Source of the DNA: Lytechinus pictus
Taxonomy: Eukaryota > Echinodermata > Echinoidea > Temnopleuroida > Toxopneustidae
Direction of reading: 5' to 3'
DNA: 64,000 nucleotides
NCBI RefSeq assembly: GCF_037042905.1
Contig: NC_087246.1
Coordinates: forward strand, 37,194,001 to 37,258,000
How positions within the stretch are numbered: position 1 is the stretch's first letter; each line of letters begins with the position of its first letter. Shown piece after piece: positions 12,001 to 22,500 of this stretch. The notes beneath the pieces were generated by a model. It saw nothing but the letters and a program-made list of their open reading frames with translations. It was not told the DNA's origin and did no database searches. The position numbers were made by a program, and so were the translations under genes.

Positions 12001-12738
12001 GAAACCAGCTGCTGGAAGTAGCCACTAAGGATGGGTCTCTGTGGGTAGCAGCAGAGGCCCTGGATGCAATCTTTGATACCTTTGGTGATGGAGTAATGGC
12101 CGATAGGGTGGCCATCGAACTAGGACTGACTGCCCGTCTGAAAGCCTTGGTGCCACAGCTCAAATCAAAGGTACAGGTAACTCTTTAGGGGACCACAGGA
12201 ATCTGTTCAATTTAGGTGAAATTTTACTGAGAAGATGTTATTATTACATGTTCTGCATTTTTCTCAAAATTGTGTTTCAAGTTGGTGATAATTCGACTTA
12301 TGGAAGTTTGATTTATGAAGAGTCTATTGTAGGTAGGTAGAAATGAAGACGTGAGAAAGATGAAAATGGTCATTGGTAGATTTCAGGGTCTTTTCATATT
12401 AATAGGGAAAATGTTATAATAAAAATGTGATCTTTAAATTGTTACTCCTAAGATGCCCTGATATTATATGACAATTGGCTCAAATTAGCTTTTGGTCGAA
12501 ATTTTGTAGTCCCACATAAGCATTTCTGTGTCTGTTTCCCCAGTCAGAATTCATATGAAAGAAATTCTCCCAATCATTAATCACCTTCTTCTTTCTGTTT
12601 TCTATTCAGTTACGGCAATGTAGAGGAACCTTGGGTGAACACTTGCCCATCATCATGAATGCAAGGACAAACCTAGGAAGGTTCATTAAGTATAAAGAGA
12701 ATCAAGAGCTTCTACTAGGCACCTATCCATCTGCTTAA
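1..12738 (+). CDS. HEATR3: HEATR3 (HEAT repeat-containing protein 3 / Syo1 orthologue), 5-prime truncated by window edge
   Basis: Spliced reading frame of 433 residues plus stop. Exons: <1-56, 1309-1457, 2105-2170, 2532-2631, 3227-3330, 3902-3964, 4760-4842, 5995-6131, 8641-8729, 10350-10493, 11994-12176 and 12610-12738; phases agree at every join. The family carries RPL5 and RPL11 into the nucleus for 5S RNP assembly. Recognisable blocks in order: a helical repeat ending TLTAG then PATSRGQSF; a Glu-rich loop (EEEEED); AQQVALEIISNMCCPE; an acidic DDDDDWEDME loop; SPLCLSAEIHSAL; ALLCLHNMVAAMELESLGG; VNLVGVLGSIGSVLAK; and the conserved C-terminal NLGRFIKYKEN. These match human HEATR3 in order and spacing; the N-terminal third is missing because it lies left of base 1. 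The 3902-3964 exon uses a GC donor. The exon ending at 12176 has a second donor six bases earlier (after 12170), which would omit Val-Gln. The stop TAA is at 12736-12738. Confidence 0.93.
145..990 (+). repeat. Dispersed repeat with internal ~165-bp units carrying DR1 nuclear-receptor motifs
   Basis: About four imperfect units follow one another. Each has the phrase GGATCTAGGTCATGAAA, then AACATCCTG, then CACATGACCAAGGTCAAAG, then GGTCAATGAACTTTG. The left end is TCTCGCCTGCATAGCAGAGC and the right end contains GCTGGCGAGATTGCCAG. A related copy lies in the reverse orientation at about 21830-22690. DR1 motifs (two AGGTCA half sites, one base apart) are at 515-527 and 683-695, with the variant AGGTCAAAGTTCA at 352-364. 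It lies in a HEATR3 intron. Confidence 0.75.
1517..1822. mobile_element. MITE with ATTTGCTCC... inverted ends
   Basis: The left end is ATTTGCTCCGGCAACAATTG. The right end is the reverse complement with few mismatches (CAATTGTTGCAGGAGCAAAT). No coding capacity. A third copy of the same end occurs at 63873 near the right edge of the window. Confidence 0.7.
3947..4224 (+). repeat. Duplication of exon end and splice donor around half of a palindromic element
   Basis: Bases 3947-4023 cover the end of a HEATR3 exon, its GC donor and the start of the intron. They recur imperfectly at 4158-4224: CAGTGTATACC, then CTAAGG, then TAGTATTCAAATTAT, then AAGTCCATCCC. Between them (about 4013-4152) is one arm of the TTAA-bounded palindrome family. 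The second copy has CTAAG|GTTAGT, a GT donor, where the functional copy has GC. Confidence 0.7.
3963..3970 (+). other. HEATR3: Non-canonical GC splice donor of HEATR3
   Basis: The exon ending ..IPTK stops at 3964 and is followed by GCAAGT, not GT. The context AAG|GCAAGT is the strong consensus expected of a GC-AG intron. Reading on past 3964 meets an in-frame TAG after 18 codons, so the exon cannot extend to the next GT donor. The acceptor is at 4758-4759. Confidence 0.8.
4550..4614 (-). repeat. tRNA-Leu/Ser-like sequence (SINE head or tRNA pseudogene)
   Basis: On the minus strand it begins GGTGCCG and ends TGGCACC, which pair as an acceptor stem. It holds an A-box-like TGGCCGAGTGG and a B-box-like GTTTGATCC. 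At 65 bases it is too short and its anticodon arm is poor, so it is not an intact tRNA gene. It lies in a HEATR3 intron. Confidence 0.6.
6350..7460. other. Unassigned intronic segment between HEATR3 exons
   Basis: This part of the 2.5-kb intron (6132-8640) looks less AT-rich than its surroundings. It includes a perfect CRE (TGACGTCA) near 6760, followed by a short open frame reading MATYDDQRRNRG then stop. Around 6999-7211 both strands are open for about 70 codons, but neither translation resembles a family I know. From 7265 onward there are poly-C and poly-T tracts. It may be an inserted or captured promoter/exon fragment; I cannot assign a function. Confidence 0.3.
8901..9796. mobile_element. 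TTAA-bounded palindromic element (octamer/CRE family), split by a nested MITE
   Basis: The left arm starts TTAAAGGACAAGTCCACCCC. The right arm ends GGGGTGGACTTGACTTTTAA. The two arms are diverged inverted copies of roughly 230 bp with an AT-rich centre. Each arm carries the phrase ATTTCATCAAAATCGGATG. The left arm has ATGCAAAT at 9069-9076 and TGACGTCA at 9088-9095. Related copies are at 22695, 40276, 48974 and 50254. No coding capacity. Confidence 0.8.
9133..9419. mobile_element. Pogo/Tigger-like MITE nested in the palindromic element
   Basis: The terminal inverted repeat is CAGTCCGACCTCTCTTATCC at 9135, mirrored by GATAAGAGAGGTCGGACTG ending at 9417. A TA dinucleotide flanks both sides (9133-9134 and 9418-9419). 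TA target sites and a CAGT start are typical of Tc1/mariner/pogo elements. There is no transposase frame. Confidence 0.82.
9898..10208. mobile_element. MITE with CAGTGCGCCATCTAT ends and TA target site
   Basis: The left end, preceded by TA, is CAGTGCGCCATCTATTGGTT. The right end is AACCGATAGATGGCGCACTA followed by TA. The inverted match continues into GCAGCG..ACAGGCC. It lies between HEATR3 exons and has no coding capacity. Confidence 0.8.
10711..10870. mobile_element. Short MITE, GGCCCC..GCGATTAATC family
   Basis: The imperfect inverted ends are CAGGCCCCATTACACAAAGG and GTGTTACGGGCCCC, with ATAGCAATTAATCACTAA mirrored by TAGCGATTAATCGCT. Relatives are at 16992-17128 and 43037-43168. Confidence 0.65.
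11141..11448. mobile_element. MITE, GGCCGGTATTCTGAA family
   Basis: The left end GGCCGGTATTCTGAAGTCGG and the right end CTGAGTTCAGAATACGGGCC are inverted copies. The next block, GGTTTAACTTAGACC, is also mirrored. A second copy at 46373-46832 has been split by another MITE. Confidence 0.75.
11596..11761. mobile_element. MITE, GGGTGTTTCATAAAGCT family
   Basis: The ends GGGTGTTTCATAAAGCTAGT and GAACAGCTTTATGAAACAC are inverted, and GTAACTTACGAATGACT is partly mirrored. A second copy is at 21296-21469. Confidence 0.75.
11776..11922. mobile_element. Degenerate MITE with GGGGCCCATTTCACAAAG end
   Basis: The left end GGGGCCCATTTCACAAAGAC and the right end CTCTTTTATAAAACAGGCC are weakly inverted. 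It sits directly after the element at 11596-11761. A near-palindromic GTTACCATGGTAA lies inside. Confidence 0.5.
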
Positions 12739-13837
12739 ACCAGTCACAGCTTCCCTCAATCAGTTCTTCAGTCTTCCCTGCCCCCTCCCAACCCTTCCCC
12801 ACTTCTCATACTTGTGCTTTCCTCATTGTTTTTGCCCACTTTCATTCCTTTTCTTCATTTTCTTCCTCAAATCAACAGTTTACAAACTTTATATCCCCTT
12901 GAGGGTAGTGTCTTATAAAGCAAATTGTCTCTCACTGACCAATTTGTTCTGAGCCAATCAGATACAAGGATTTCAGTAGCTTATAACAGTTGTCAGTAAA
13001 AAAATCACTGACATATTTGCAGCATGAAATGCTCACTTGTACTTTTTCACCTTACCTTATTGGATTCCTCTTTGAAACCTTTCTCCTTTTGTCACTCTTC
13101 TTTTCATCATTTCATCATTTTCATCCCTCTTTATTTTCCTGTCATCTTTTAATCACCATCTATAAGTTAAATACCGCTGTACCACTTCCTATCATTATAT
13201 CTGTTTGGATTATCCTTTGAGTGTGTAAATAAGCAATATTTATTGTAAATATGAATAGTAAAGAGAAATATATTTTAACTTTTCTCATTGCCAAACAGAA
13301 GCTTCCCGAGTTAGTCTTATGCAGGCTTTATTCTTCCGTGTATAAATATATTTGTGAGATCATTATTGTAAATAATTTATGCAGAAGAATCCAAGTAGTA
13401 TTGAGAATGTGAGCTGGGGGGAGGGTTTGCTTCATAAAAAAGCTTGCATAAAATCATGCATACTTTTAATGATGTTGAATATAGAAGCCAAGCTGAAATT
13501 TGATTTTTTTTCAATTATTGAATCTGATCTGCCAGTCATGAAATATGCAGGGATACATGTTGATTGATATTTGTTAATGATTCACAGGCATTGATAATAC
13601 ATGGTGTATTTTGGGCCACAATCTGAATGGGATAATTGAAAATATGTTGTATTTTTGTTCCTTTAAAAACTTGAGGAATCTCATTTTATAGAATTTTGTA
13701 TTCAAGTCTTGAATAAAGTCAGGCTTAACATTAGGAACATCTGTATAAATTGTCTTTAAGGCCCACTCACTCACGGCATAACATAGCTTAGCTATATTTT
13801 GGGTTCAAATTCAATGATATATTTGTAATATATATTG

Positions 13838-14439
13838 TTAAAGGGGTGGTCCGGGCTGAAAATATTTATATCTAAATAAAAAGAGTAAAATTCATAGAGG
13901 AAAATGCTGAAAATTTCATCAAAATCAGATAACAAATAACGAAGTTATTAAATTTTAAAGTTTATAAATATTTTGTGAAAACAGTTACATGCACATCGTC
14001 ATGAATATTCATTAGGTGGGCTGATGTCATATCCCCACTTTCCTTTTTCATATGTTATTACTTGAAATCATAAATGTTTCATTTTTTCATACATGTGTAA
14101 ATGATGCGTCTCTACTATGATGAAATAAGTCACGGCAGTAAATTACCAATGCACTTAATCAGTTGTCAGTCCAATTGTTTTCGTTCTTGGTACAAAAATT
14201 TTGAATAAACCTAATTTCATATAATAAAATACAAAAGAACAAGTGGGGATATGACATCATCAGCCCACCTAATGAATATTCATAAAGACAAGCCGAGAAT
14301 TGTTTCACCGGAATAATGCAAATCTTTAAAATTCAATAACTTTGTTATCCGATTTTGATCAAATTTTTAGCATTTTGCTTTGTGAATTTTACTCTATTTA
14401 TTGAGATATAAATATCTCCAGCCTGGAGTATCCCTTTAA
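13838..14439. mobile_element. TTAA-bounded palindromic element, second subfamily
   Basis: It starts TTAAAGGGGTGGTCCGGGCT and ends CCTGGAGTATCCCTTTAA. Both arms contain a TCATCAAAATCAGAT-type phrase that it shares with the octamer/CRE family. In place of the octamer it has ATGAATATTCATTAGGTGGG, mirrored in the other arm. A sister copy is at 33802-34358. Confidence 0.75.
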
Positions 14440-15042
14440 CATATATCTGAACACCATATACAATGTTGCTGAGCTTTGTCATATCTTGATGGGGTTTTTG
14501 GTTTATGTATTTGTTATTTCATTACAGCAAAAGAATGTCCTTCAATTGAATATACAATGTCAATATTGTACATACATATATTTTAATTTCAGGTATTTTA
14601 AATTTTTACCATTTTCAGCATACAGGACTTAAGTTTTTATTGGTTTTGAGCTTGCTTTAATGGCTATTTACAGAAGTGAATATTTTAATGGTGGTGGAGT
14701 TCACTTGTGAAAAATCACAAAAATGAAACCACGCTTAAGTTTTAGTATTGCATTAAGATTAAGAGATTTGCTATTATGTGAATGAATCTTAGGGCATGAG
14801 ATGTCATGTGGAAAATCCATATTACTTTGAGAATGCTATTGCGAATTATAAGTTAATTGATGATTATGAGGTGTAAAGTCTAATTCTAATTAGTACTGAC
14901 CTATAGGTTTGCCTAAGTCAAATCTATTTTATCCACAGATGTCAGTTTAACTTGGAGAGATTCAACCTAAAGAGGTATTTAAAGTTTTACATAATGCACA
15001 AGTTTACATGTAGTTTTAATTTTGTGTGAATTAGTGATACTT

Positions 15043-15760
15043 ATGCCCGGTTGACACTTGCACGCATTGTGGTGCCCGCATTGCCCCGCATTGATGCGTG
15101 CCAGTGCGGGACACTTTATGGCACGACTTGGCTATATCAGTTCACGCAATGTCCCGACACGTTCACGACATGTTTGTGCATTGTTTGCGCATAGTTCGCG
15201 CATAGTTCACGCAGTGTTCACGCACTGTCCCGACGTGCTTTCAGCAAATATTCTCGACACCCTATTTCTGTGACGTATCTAGCGCAAATTTAAATATTCA
15301 ACGTTCTGGTGTTGACACCCTCTACGTTCGTTGATTAGAACGACTCACATTGATCACGTGGTCTGCACTCACAATTTTGCGCATGTCATTCGCGAACTAT
15401 GCGTGAAGTATGCTTGACCTATGCGCAAAGTATGCGCGACCCTGTCGTGAACTAGTCGCGAACTGCGTGCCACTACCCCGGGGGTGGGGTACCCACTGTT
15501 TTTACGCCACGCACTGGCACGCATTGGCACGACTTGTTTGCGCATAGTTTGCGCACAGTTCACGCACTGGTGCAATGCGGGAAGTGCGTGGCAAAATTTT
15601 CAACATGTTGAAAATTTTTTTTCGCTCTTCACGCATTGCTGCGCATTGCCGCTCATCGTCCCGCCCCTTCCCGCAAGTGTCGAAGCATTGGCACGCATGA
15701 CGCAATATCAGTGCGTGAACTATGCGGGAACCGAAAATCGTGAAAGTGTCAACTAGGCAT
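15043..15760. mobile_element. GC-rich inverted-repeat element built of GCGCATAGTTCACGCA-type subrepeats
   Basis: The ends ATGCCCGGTTGACACTTGCA and CGTGAAAGTGTCAACTAGGCA are inverted. Inside are many copies of a short motif (GCGCATAGTTCACGCACTG and relatives), some direct and some inverted, in an otherwise AT-rich region. Open frames inside it are Cys/His-rich translations of the subrepeats, not genes. Confidence 0.7.
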
Positions 15761-16991
15761 TAGACTGCCACGATGACGATCATTTCCTCTGGCTTTGAAA
15801 TTTGTTAAACCGTTTGTGAAATAGTGACCACATTTTCTGATTTTGCACAACAACTGTTAATGTACTTGTACGTGTAGAGTTATAGGGGTCATACAAAGTG
15901 AATAGAGAAAGGGTAAGAAAATCTCAACACAGAGTGTGCCCATTTTGTCACATTAGCAGGTTTTGTTCAATGTTAACAAAAAATAATAATCACGATAATG
16001 ACTAAAATCCCTAAGTTGGCAAGGTGATAGGAAAAATCATCATTGTTCATCCATGCCTATTGGCAAATATTTAATACATTAACATATTATTTATTAATAC
16101 ATATATCTTGTACATGTACTTAACTTGAAAATGAATAATGTGGCAATGCAAGAAATATAGTCCTGCCAATTTGAAGATTAAAAGTTGATCAAATAAGGAT
16201 TCCAGTATATCATTGACAAAAAAGGGTAGAAGTATAAATAGCTCATGTCAAATTTGCAGGTTTGTCTTTGTTATCATGTAACCATATCATTAATTTGATT
16301 TTGTCTGTTCCCCAATGCCTCAATTGCCTTAATTATGAAATGGCTACCAGTATCAAAGGGAGTAAAATTCAGACTTTATTATCATACATACAAGTGAATT
16401 GATAAACAATTAGACTCTTGTATTGATTCTATGATTGGCAAATATTCTTATTTGAATGATATGAACAAATCATGAAAAAGGTGAATTTTAAATAAATTTC
16501 TTCAATATTTATGTGTATAGTAATCTTCACAAGTCAGTTAATGTTTGTAAAACTGAGGGACTTGTATGGATAATAGTACACTCGTAGATGGTGAAGTTGC
16601 TGTAATGAGTTTGGAAAGTAATGCAAACTTTTACGAAGTCTTCTGATGGCTGTATAGATGTTCAATTACTTTATCCTAGGATTCACAAACAAGAAAAATC
16701 ATGAATGATACCACATCTTTATTGTGTAACCCATTGCAAAAGTCTCAACTAAATGTGATTCTAATGGTGTTCAAAATTGCAATTACTGCTTTTTACATTT
16801 GGCAGAATGTGGAGTTTTGCCTACAAGTGAATCCTTTTAGAATTTTTCTTAAGCAGTAAATGTTGACAAAGGCAGTACTGCTGGAGAGCAGTAGTTTACA
16901 GGGTCTTTTTACTGCCTGAGAAAATTATTATGATCATAATGATAGTACTCCGAGAGATTTTGATTGTTTAAACCGTTCCAAAGAGGGTGCC

Positions 16992-17128
16992 CAGGGCCCC
17001 GTAACATAATGCTTAGCGATTGATTATGTGGCTAATTTCTACAATTGATTGAATTGAGTATTTGGTATGATCAATCGCAGAAGTCGGCCCCATGATCAAT
17101 CGCCAAGCATTATATCACTGGACCCAGG
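16992..17128. mobile_element. Short MITE, CAGGGCCCCGTAACATAATG family
   Basis: The left part is CAGGGCCCCGTAACATAATG then CTTAGCGATTGAT. The right part is ATCAATCGCCAAGCATTATA then GGACCCAGG, an imperfect inverted match. Related to 10711-10870 and 43037-43168. Confidence 0.65.
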
Positions 17129-18092
17129 CCATCTAGAATTATGTGATTATATACATATATACTTTTTATCATTTCAAAATCCATCCTCAAATTTTATGTT
17201 GTGTTGGTGTGTCAGTGTGAAACCTGTTGGAAGGACTAGCCACTAGGCAAAAAGCAGGCTATGTACTTCCAAACAGCCAAAGATAAGGTGAGTGTTGGCT
17301 CATAAATAGCTTTTAATGTGTCATCTAATCCACCTGCAAGTTTCACAATAATGCGCATAAGAGAGAGAGAGAACATTTACTGGTATGTTGATGTATATAT
17401 ATATATAATGTAAATGGATTTTCGAATAAAGTGTATAAAAACATCTTTGCTCTTATAATTTATGTTTGCTTTTTTTTTTTTTTTGGGGGGGGGGGCTTGT
17501 GTTACAACATCAAGCAGAGAAGTTTGCATTACATAATTAATTGCCTCAAGCAAATGTGAATAAAGAGGATATAAATACAAGATACAAGAAGTGAAATGGG
17601 TAATGTTAGTAATCGGTATTCCCTTTAGAGGTGATGGTGTGAAAAGTTTAACATACGAGATGGAAAATGTGATTTCACCCTTTTTAAGTGCCATCACGAA
17701 TCAACTACGTAGCGAGTCGGGAGGGGGGGGGGCAATGCCAACTGACCTGGGTCCTTTCTTCACACACACACACACACAAACCCCTGAAAAATAGAAGCTC
17801 TTTCTTATTTAATCAAGTCATTTACAAAAAGTACATGTACAAACAAAACAACCAAATAAAGCAATTTTCTTTCAAGTCAAACTTGTCCAATTTTCATGTA
17901 CTGCCCAATATTGCAAATGTGTTTTCCTCATTCTGCATACTGTACATAATCATATATCTAATAAAACTATCTGACATAATATTAACATCTTATTGTACAC
18001 TTTCCTTACATTATGATATTTGTGTTTGCATATGATTAGATCATGGAAGAAACTTATGATTATAAAATCAAGAAATTTTGAGAGGCTGGCAC

Positions 18093-18246
18093 TAGGGGAG
18101 TGTTTTATCAACATTTTCACCAGACAAGTTGTCAGATCTGACAATTTCTTCTTGATTGTCTGAGAAACACTCTATGGTTACTATCTGATAAAACAGGACT
18201 TGTCGGATGACACATTTGACAGGTCCTTTCATAAAACGTTCCAAGG
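18093..18246. mobile_element. Small palindromic MITE
   Basis: The left part reads GGAGTGTTTTATCAACATTT then GACAAGTTGTCAGATCTGAC. The right part reads GACTTGTCGGATGACACAT then CTTTCATAAAACGTTCC. Nested inverted repeats, no coding capacity. Confidence 0.5.
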
Positions 18247-19139
18247 GACACCTCCCACTAATATAAACAAAATATCCCACCAAAGTACTAGTGGATAGCT
18301 TCTAGATCTATAATCTTGTAACTTGCTCTTATCGTCACTAAAGAAGTTCAAATCCAACTGAAGTCTTTTCTTTTTAACATGAACAGTGCTTGGCATTGTG
18401 ACACTAATCCAAACTTTCTGCTTTCTATACAAATTTTCTCGTGCTTCTCAAAATAAAATGTTTAGATAGACGGCGCTATATAACTAGTATTACAAATAAC
18501 AAATGAGTGAAAACAGCTTTCAGCTATCACATGCATACAGTAGTACTGATCATAACAAAACCTATCCAGTGAGAAATCACTGATAAAACTGCTTCATAGG
18601 GTCCTTGGTTGAAGCATCCATCCAAAAATGCAATGATAATCGAATTTTGAAAGTCAAGTAACACAAAATATACAATTCATTGTTCAAGTAAGCAGTTCTT
18701 TAAGTCTATAGGAAACTATGAATAAAAAGTTCCAATTACCTGTTAATATATCTCTCTTTTACATCCCTCAATGTTACACCTTAATCTATTTATTGTTCTC
18801 TGGTTGATTGATTTTCTTTTTCATAATGTTTACAAAAAGCTTGAGGATTCCGAGCATTTGACATATAATGTTTTACAATTACAAAAGGGAATCATATCGC
18901 CCCATGAGTATTTTCAATCCACTATTATAACTCGACTTTTCTTCACGTTTACCTCGAGGGCTAAATACCGACTACATAAACATAGTAGCTCAGCAGTTTG
19001 TGTTCAGAACTAAAAGTGATTTCTTTCATTAGTTCTATCTTGCACTACAGTGATTACAACCAGAACCACTGGTATTGAATTTTGGTCCTTGGTGAAAGCT
19101 ATTTTGGATACCAATGGCATCAACTATCTGACACTCATT

Positions 19140-19520
19140 GGGGCTGTTTCATGAATTTGTTTGTAAGTTACCCACAAGTTAGGCACAGATATCTCAAGAT
19201 ACCCTACACTGGAGCTGCTAATTAGTAGGATTTTATCCTATTCAGTAGGATGATGAAAGGGACACTAAAAATGATTTTTACCCTAGAGATAGGATTTTTG
19301 AAACTTGCAATGTGCTTTTCAAAATTTTAAAGAAAAGTAGGATTTGAGGCTTGAAAATAGCATTAAAAACATAGAATTTTTTTTACAATTTAGGTTGGCA
19401 GCTCTGCCACACTGTTTTTTAACATATCATGAAATATTGAAGTCTAATCTCGTGGCACCTCATACTCTAGTCGTTTGAAAAAGTCCATCTTAACCAACAC
19501 ACAACTTCATAAAACACCCC
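19140..19520. mobile_element. MITE with nested second element (19211-19405), next to the PGLS stop
   Basis: The outer ends are GGGGCTGTTTCATGAATTTG and AACTTCATAAAACACCCC. Inside, at 19211-19405, is an element with ends GGAGCTGCTAATTAGTAGG and TTTAGGTTGGCAGCTC-like, homologous to 35407-35628. The outer end lies 18 bases beyond the PGLS stop, so the insertion is probably in the PGLS 3-prime UTR. Confidence 0.6.
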
Positions 19521-19537
19521 TAGAAGTACTCTCATTT

Positions 19538-22500
19538 TCAATATGATGCCTTTAGCTCTGCTGCAGCTGGTTGGTCTATAAACCAGTGTACAACTCCATT
19601 CGTTAGCTTTACCCTTGAAGCAGGCAGAGGGGGATCTTCATTGCCTTCAAGAACTCTCTGGAAATAAACAAGAATCAGGAGCCACAGATTAGGGTACAGA
19701 GTTTACACAAACATGTACATGACAATGTAATCCATAACTAGTCTGCAAGCACAGACCCAAATTTGACAATTTAAGAAAATTATACCATGTCTATCTAGTG
19801 AAGACTAGATTCCAAGCTTCATGTCTGTGTCAAACAAAAACAGCCGAATTGCGAGTCTAGTCTCACTCCTTCAGACTCTACATTGTGCACTATGTAAAAG
19901 CCAAAACCAGTGACTGATGTCAAGGCCAATATGAAAAACTTTATATGAAACTCCATACAGTCAAACCTGTCTTTAGTGGCTCCCAAAACTGTGTTCCAAT
20001 TGGAAGGGATATTTTGTCTATACATGCCGCCTGTCTACAGAGGCCACTTTCTCTATTCCCCTTGGATGGCCTGAATAGACATGGTTGACTGTGCATCATG
20101 ACTTAATGAAATATATAAATATAATATGAATATGTAACTACATATAAACAATATTCCCAAGCCTTTCAACTGAACTGAAGTATTGCATCCAGAATCTGCT
20201 TCTCTAGTATCAAGAGAGAGAGAGTTCAAGATGGCTGCAAATTTCACAGGAAAGAGAAAAGAGGACAGGGATGTGGAAGGGGGAAGAAATCTTACTTGAA
20301 GTATAGCTGCCTTGCCAGCCCCAGCGGATGCATACATGGCACTTCTGGCTGCATTGATGACTGGATAGGTCAAAGTTACACGACAAGGAGGGGGCTTGGG
20401 AGAATCAGAGACCGGGGCAGCTACTAATTCTGTTTCCTAATAATAGATAACACAGAATGAAAACATATGGAGATATGAAAAAACCAAACAAATATATCCA
20501 GGGGCCCTTAGTATGAGAGTTACATTCAAAAGCAGTTAAAAAATAAAACTTCAAATGCAAATACGAAATGATTGAGTGATAAAAAAAAACTGAGTTGCTT
20601 CTGATTGCATAACTTTCTGCAACTGACCCCATAAACATGATGGCAAGATTCATGAGAAATCAGTACTTTCCTATCTACTGCTGATAGTACATTATAAAAA
20701 AAGGATACACATTTATATGAGAATGGTTGGTTCTTCACTCACATATATGCTTTTCACACTGCACACAATTTCCTTATTCCTGGGAAATTGGTGGGGCTAG
20801 GGGGGGGGGGGGTCTTAACCCCACCAATTTCCCGGGGTTAAGCTTAGCCCACTTCGGTTTCACACTATGTTTTCCCAAAGTGGGCTGCCACGGTAAATAG
20901 TACGGTATTATCTGGCCCTGCAAAAAAGCACGGTTAGCCAGCTTATTGCAGTTCTAAGAGATGCAGTGTGAAACGTCATCGGGCTAAGGAAAAGTGGCCA
21001 GGAGTAATTTGTCAGATAAATAAATATTGTTGCAGAACAGCAATAAGCTGCATTTCAAAGTTAAAACCCATCTTGTTTTTTTGGAAGCAGTATAGGGCAT
21101 ACTGTACCGCAAGCTATGCATATAACCTGTAAAGCTAAGCATTTTATAAAATTTGTTAGAACTAGGTAATTACCAAAGTTACGGAATTAATGATAAATTG
21201 CAGGGTGCTTCACAATTTTAATCAAATTATTTCAACTGATTGTAACATGCAATTGAATGTTAACAAGTATAATGAAACAGGGTATTGGTTCCCGTGGGTG
21301 TTTCATAAAGCTGTTTGTAAGTTACAAGCGACTTTACGAATGACTGGTGATCCTTTCTTGTGGTAAATGATACACACCATATTTCCACTGGCGTTGATTT
21401 AGTTCCAAAGGATCACCAGTCGTTCGTAAAGTCGCTATTAACTTACGAACAGCTTTATGAAATACCCACCTGGTTGGTTCATTGCCCAATGGTGATTAGT
21501 CTAACCTTGCAATATATTCAGTCATGGGTTAGCAAGTGAAACTACAGTATGTACCTCAAGAACTTTGTGACCAGGAAAGAGTGAGCATGTATGTCCATCT
21601 GGGCCCATGCCTAACACAAGAAGATCAAATACAGGCCAAGGGGATCCTTCTGCACATGGAACTTTCTTGATCATCTCTGCATAGTCCTTGGCTGCTTCAT
21701 CCACAGGCAGTTCAGGTTTGACAGCATACAGCTGACTTCCAGGTAGACTAGTCTTTCCGATCAACTTTTCCTGAGTTATAAACACAAGAAATTATGACCT
21801 TTACTAAAACAAGTGGTATGCCTCTGGCAGTCTCGTCTGCATTACGTGACTCAATATAGCAGACTTAGGAAAAAAACTAAAATGACTACCAGTAACAATA
21901 CATTAAAAAAACATTCATATTAAGTTCATTGACCCTAAATGACATCTGACCTTGATCATGTCCAAGTTTCATGCAATAGATCTATTTACATTATTTCAAA
22001 GTTATAATACTGTTTCAAAACTTAACCTTGGTTAAGATTTTAATGCTGATACCACAACAAAGTCAGTTTGTTGAATATAAGTTACCTTACCATTGATCTT
22101 GATCATTTGACCTGAAACTCGTGCAAGATGATCAGTGACACTTATGTAGTTTCATGAATAGATCCATAAACTTTCAAATTTAGTAATTTTCAAGAACACA
22201 CTGAGAGTATACCGACTAGGAGATCATTTGGGTGTGAAAACGACCCACAACGAACAACAACAACAAAAATACCCCCAACATGGTCAAAGTTCATAGACCC
22301 TAAATGACCATGGAAAGACTTCCATATCATATGTCCCCTCTACTTATTAAAAATTTCTTCGACAAAACCACCTAGGTTTGTCATCTTTTTCTTCTTTTAA
22401 TATTATCTGCTTACTTCCGCCCAGTTGGCCTGATATTTGAACCTCTAGTTGCAGAACGGGGCATCTCCAACTTTTCCTTTCTGAATTGCAATATGTTAGA

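Larger units (their letters stand above)
12739..19537. other. HEATR3-PGLS convergent spacer (3-prime UTRs and repeats)
   Basis: No gene is seen here. It holds the HEATR3 3-prime UTR, with a candidate polyadenylation signal AATAAA at 13712-13717. For PGLS on the minus strand, AATAAA (plus-strand TTTATT) is at 18789-18794. The rest is AT-rich spacer with the elements listed at 13838, 15043, 16992, 18093 and 19140. Poly-T/poly-G and GA or CA microsatellites occur at 17360-17780. Confidence 0.6.

Noticed and set aside
15058-15756. Cys/His-rich frames suggesting zinc-finger peptides
   Set aside because: They are translations of short GCGCATAGTTCACGCA-type subrepeats inside an inverted-repeat element, open on both strands.
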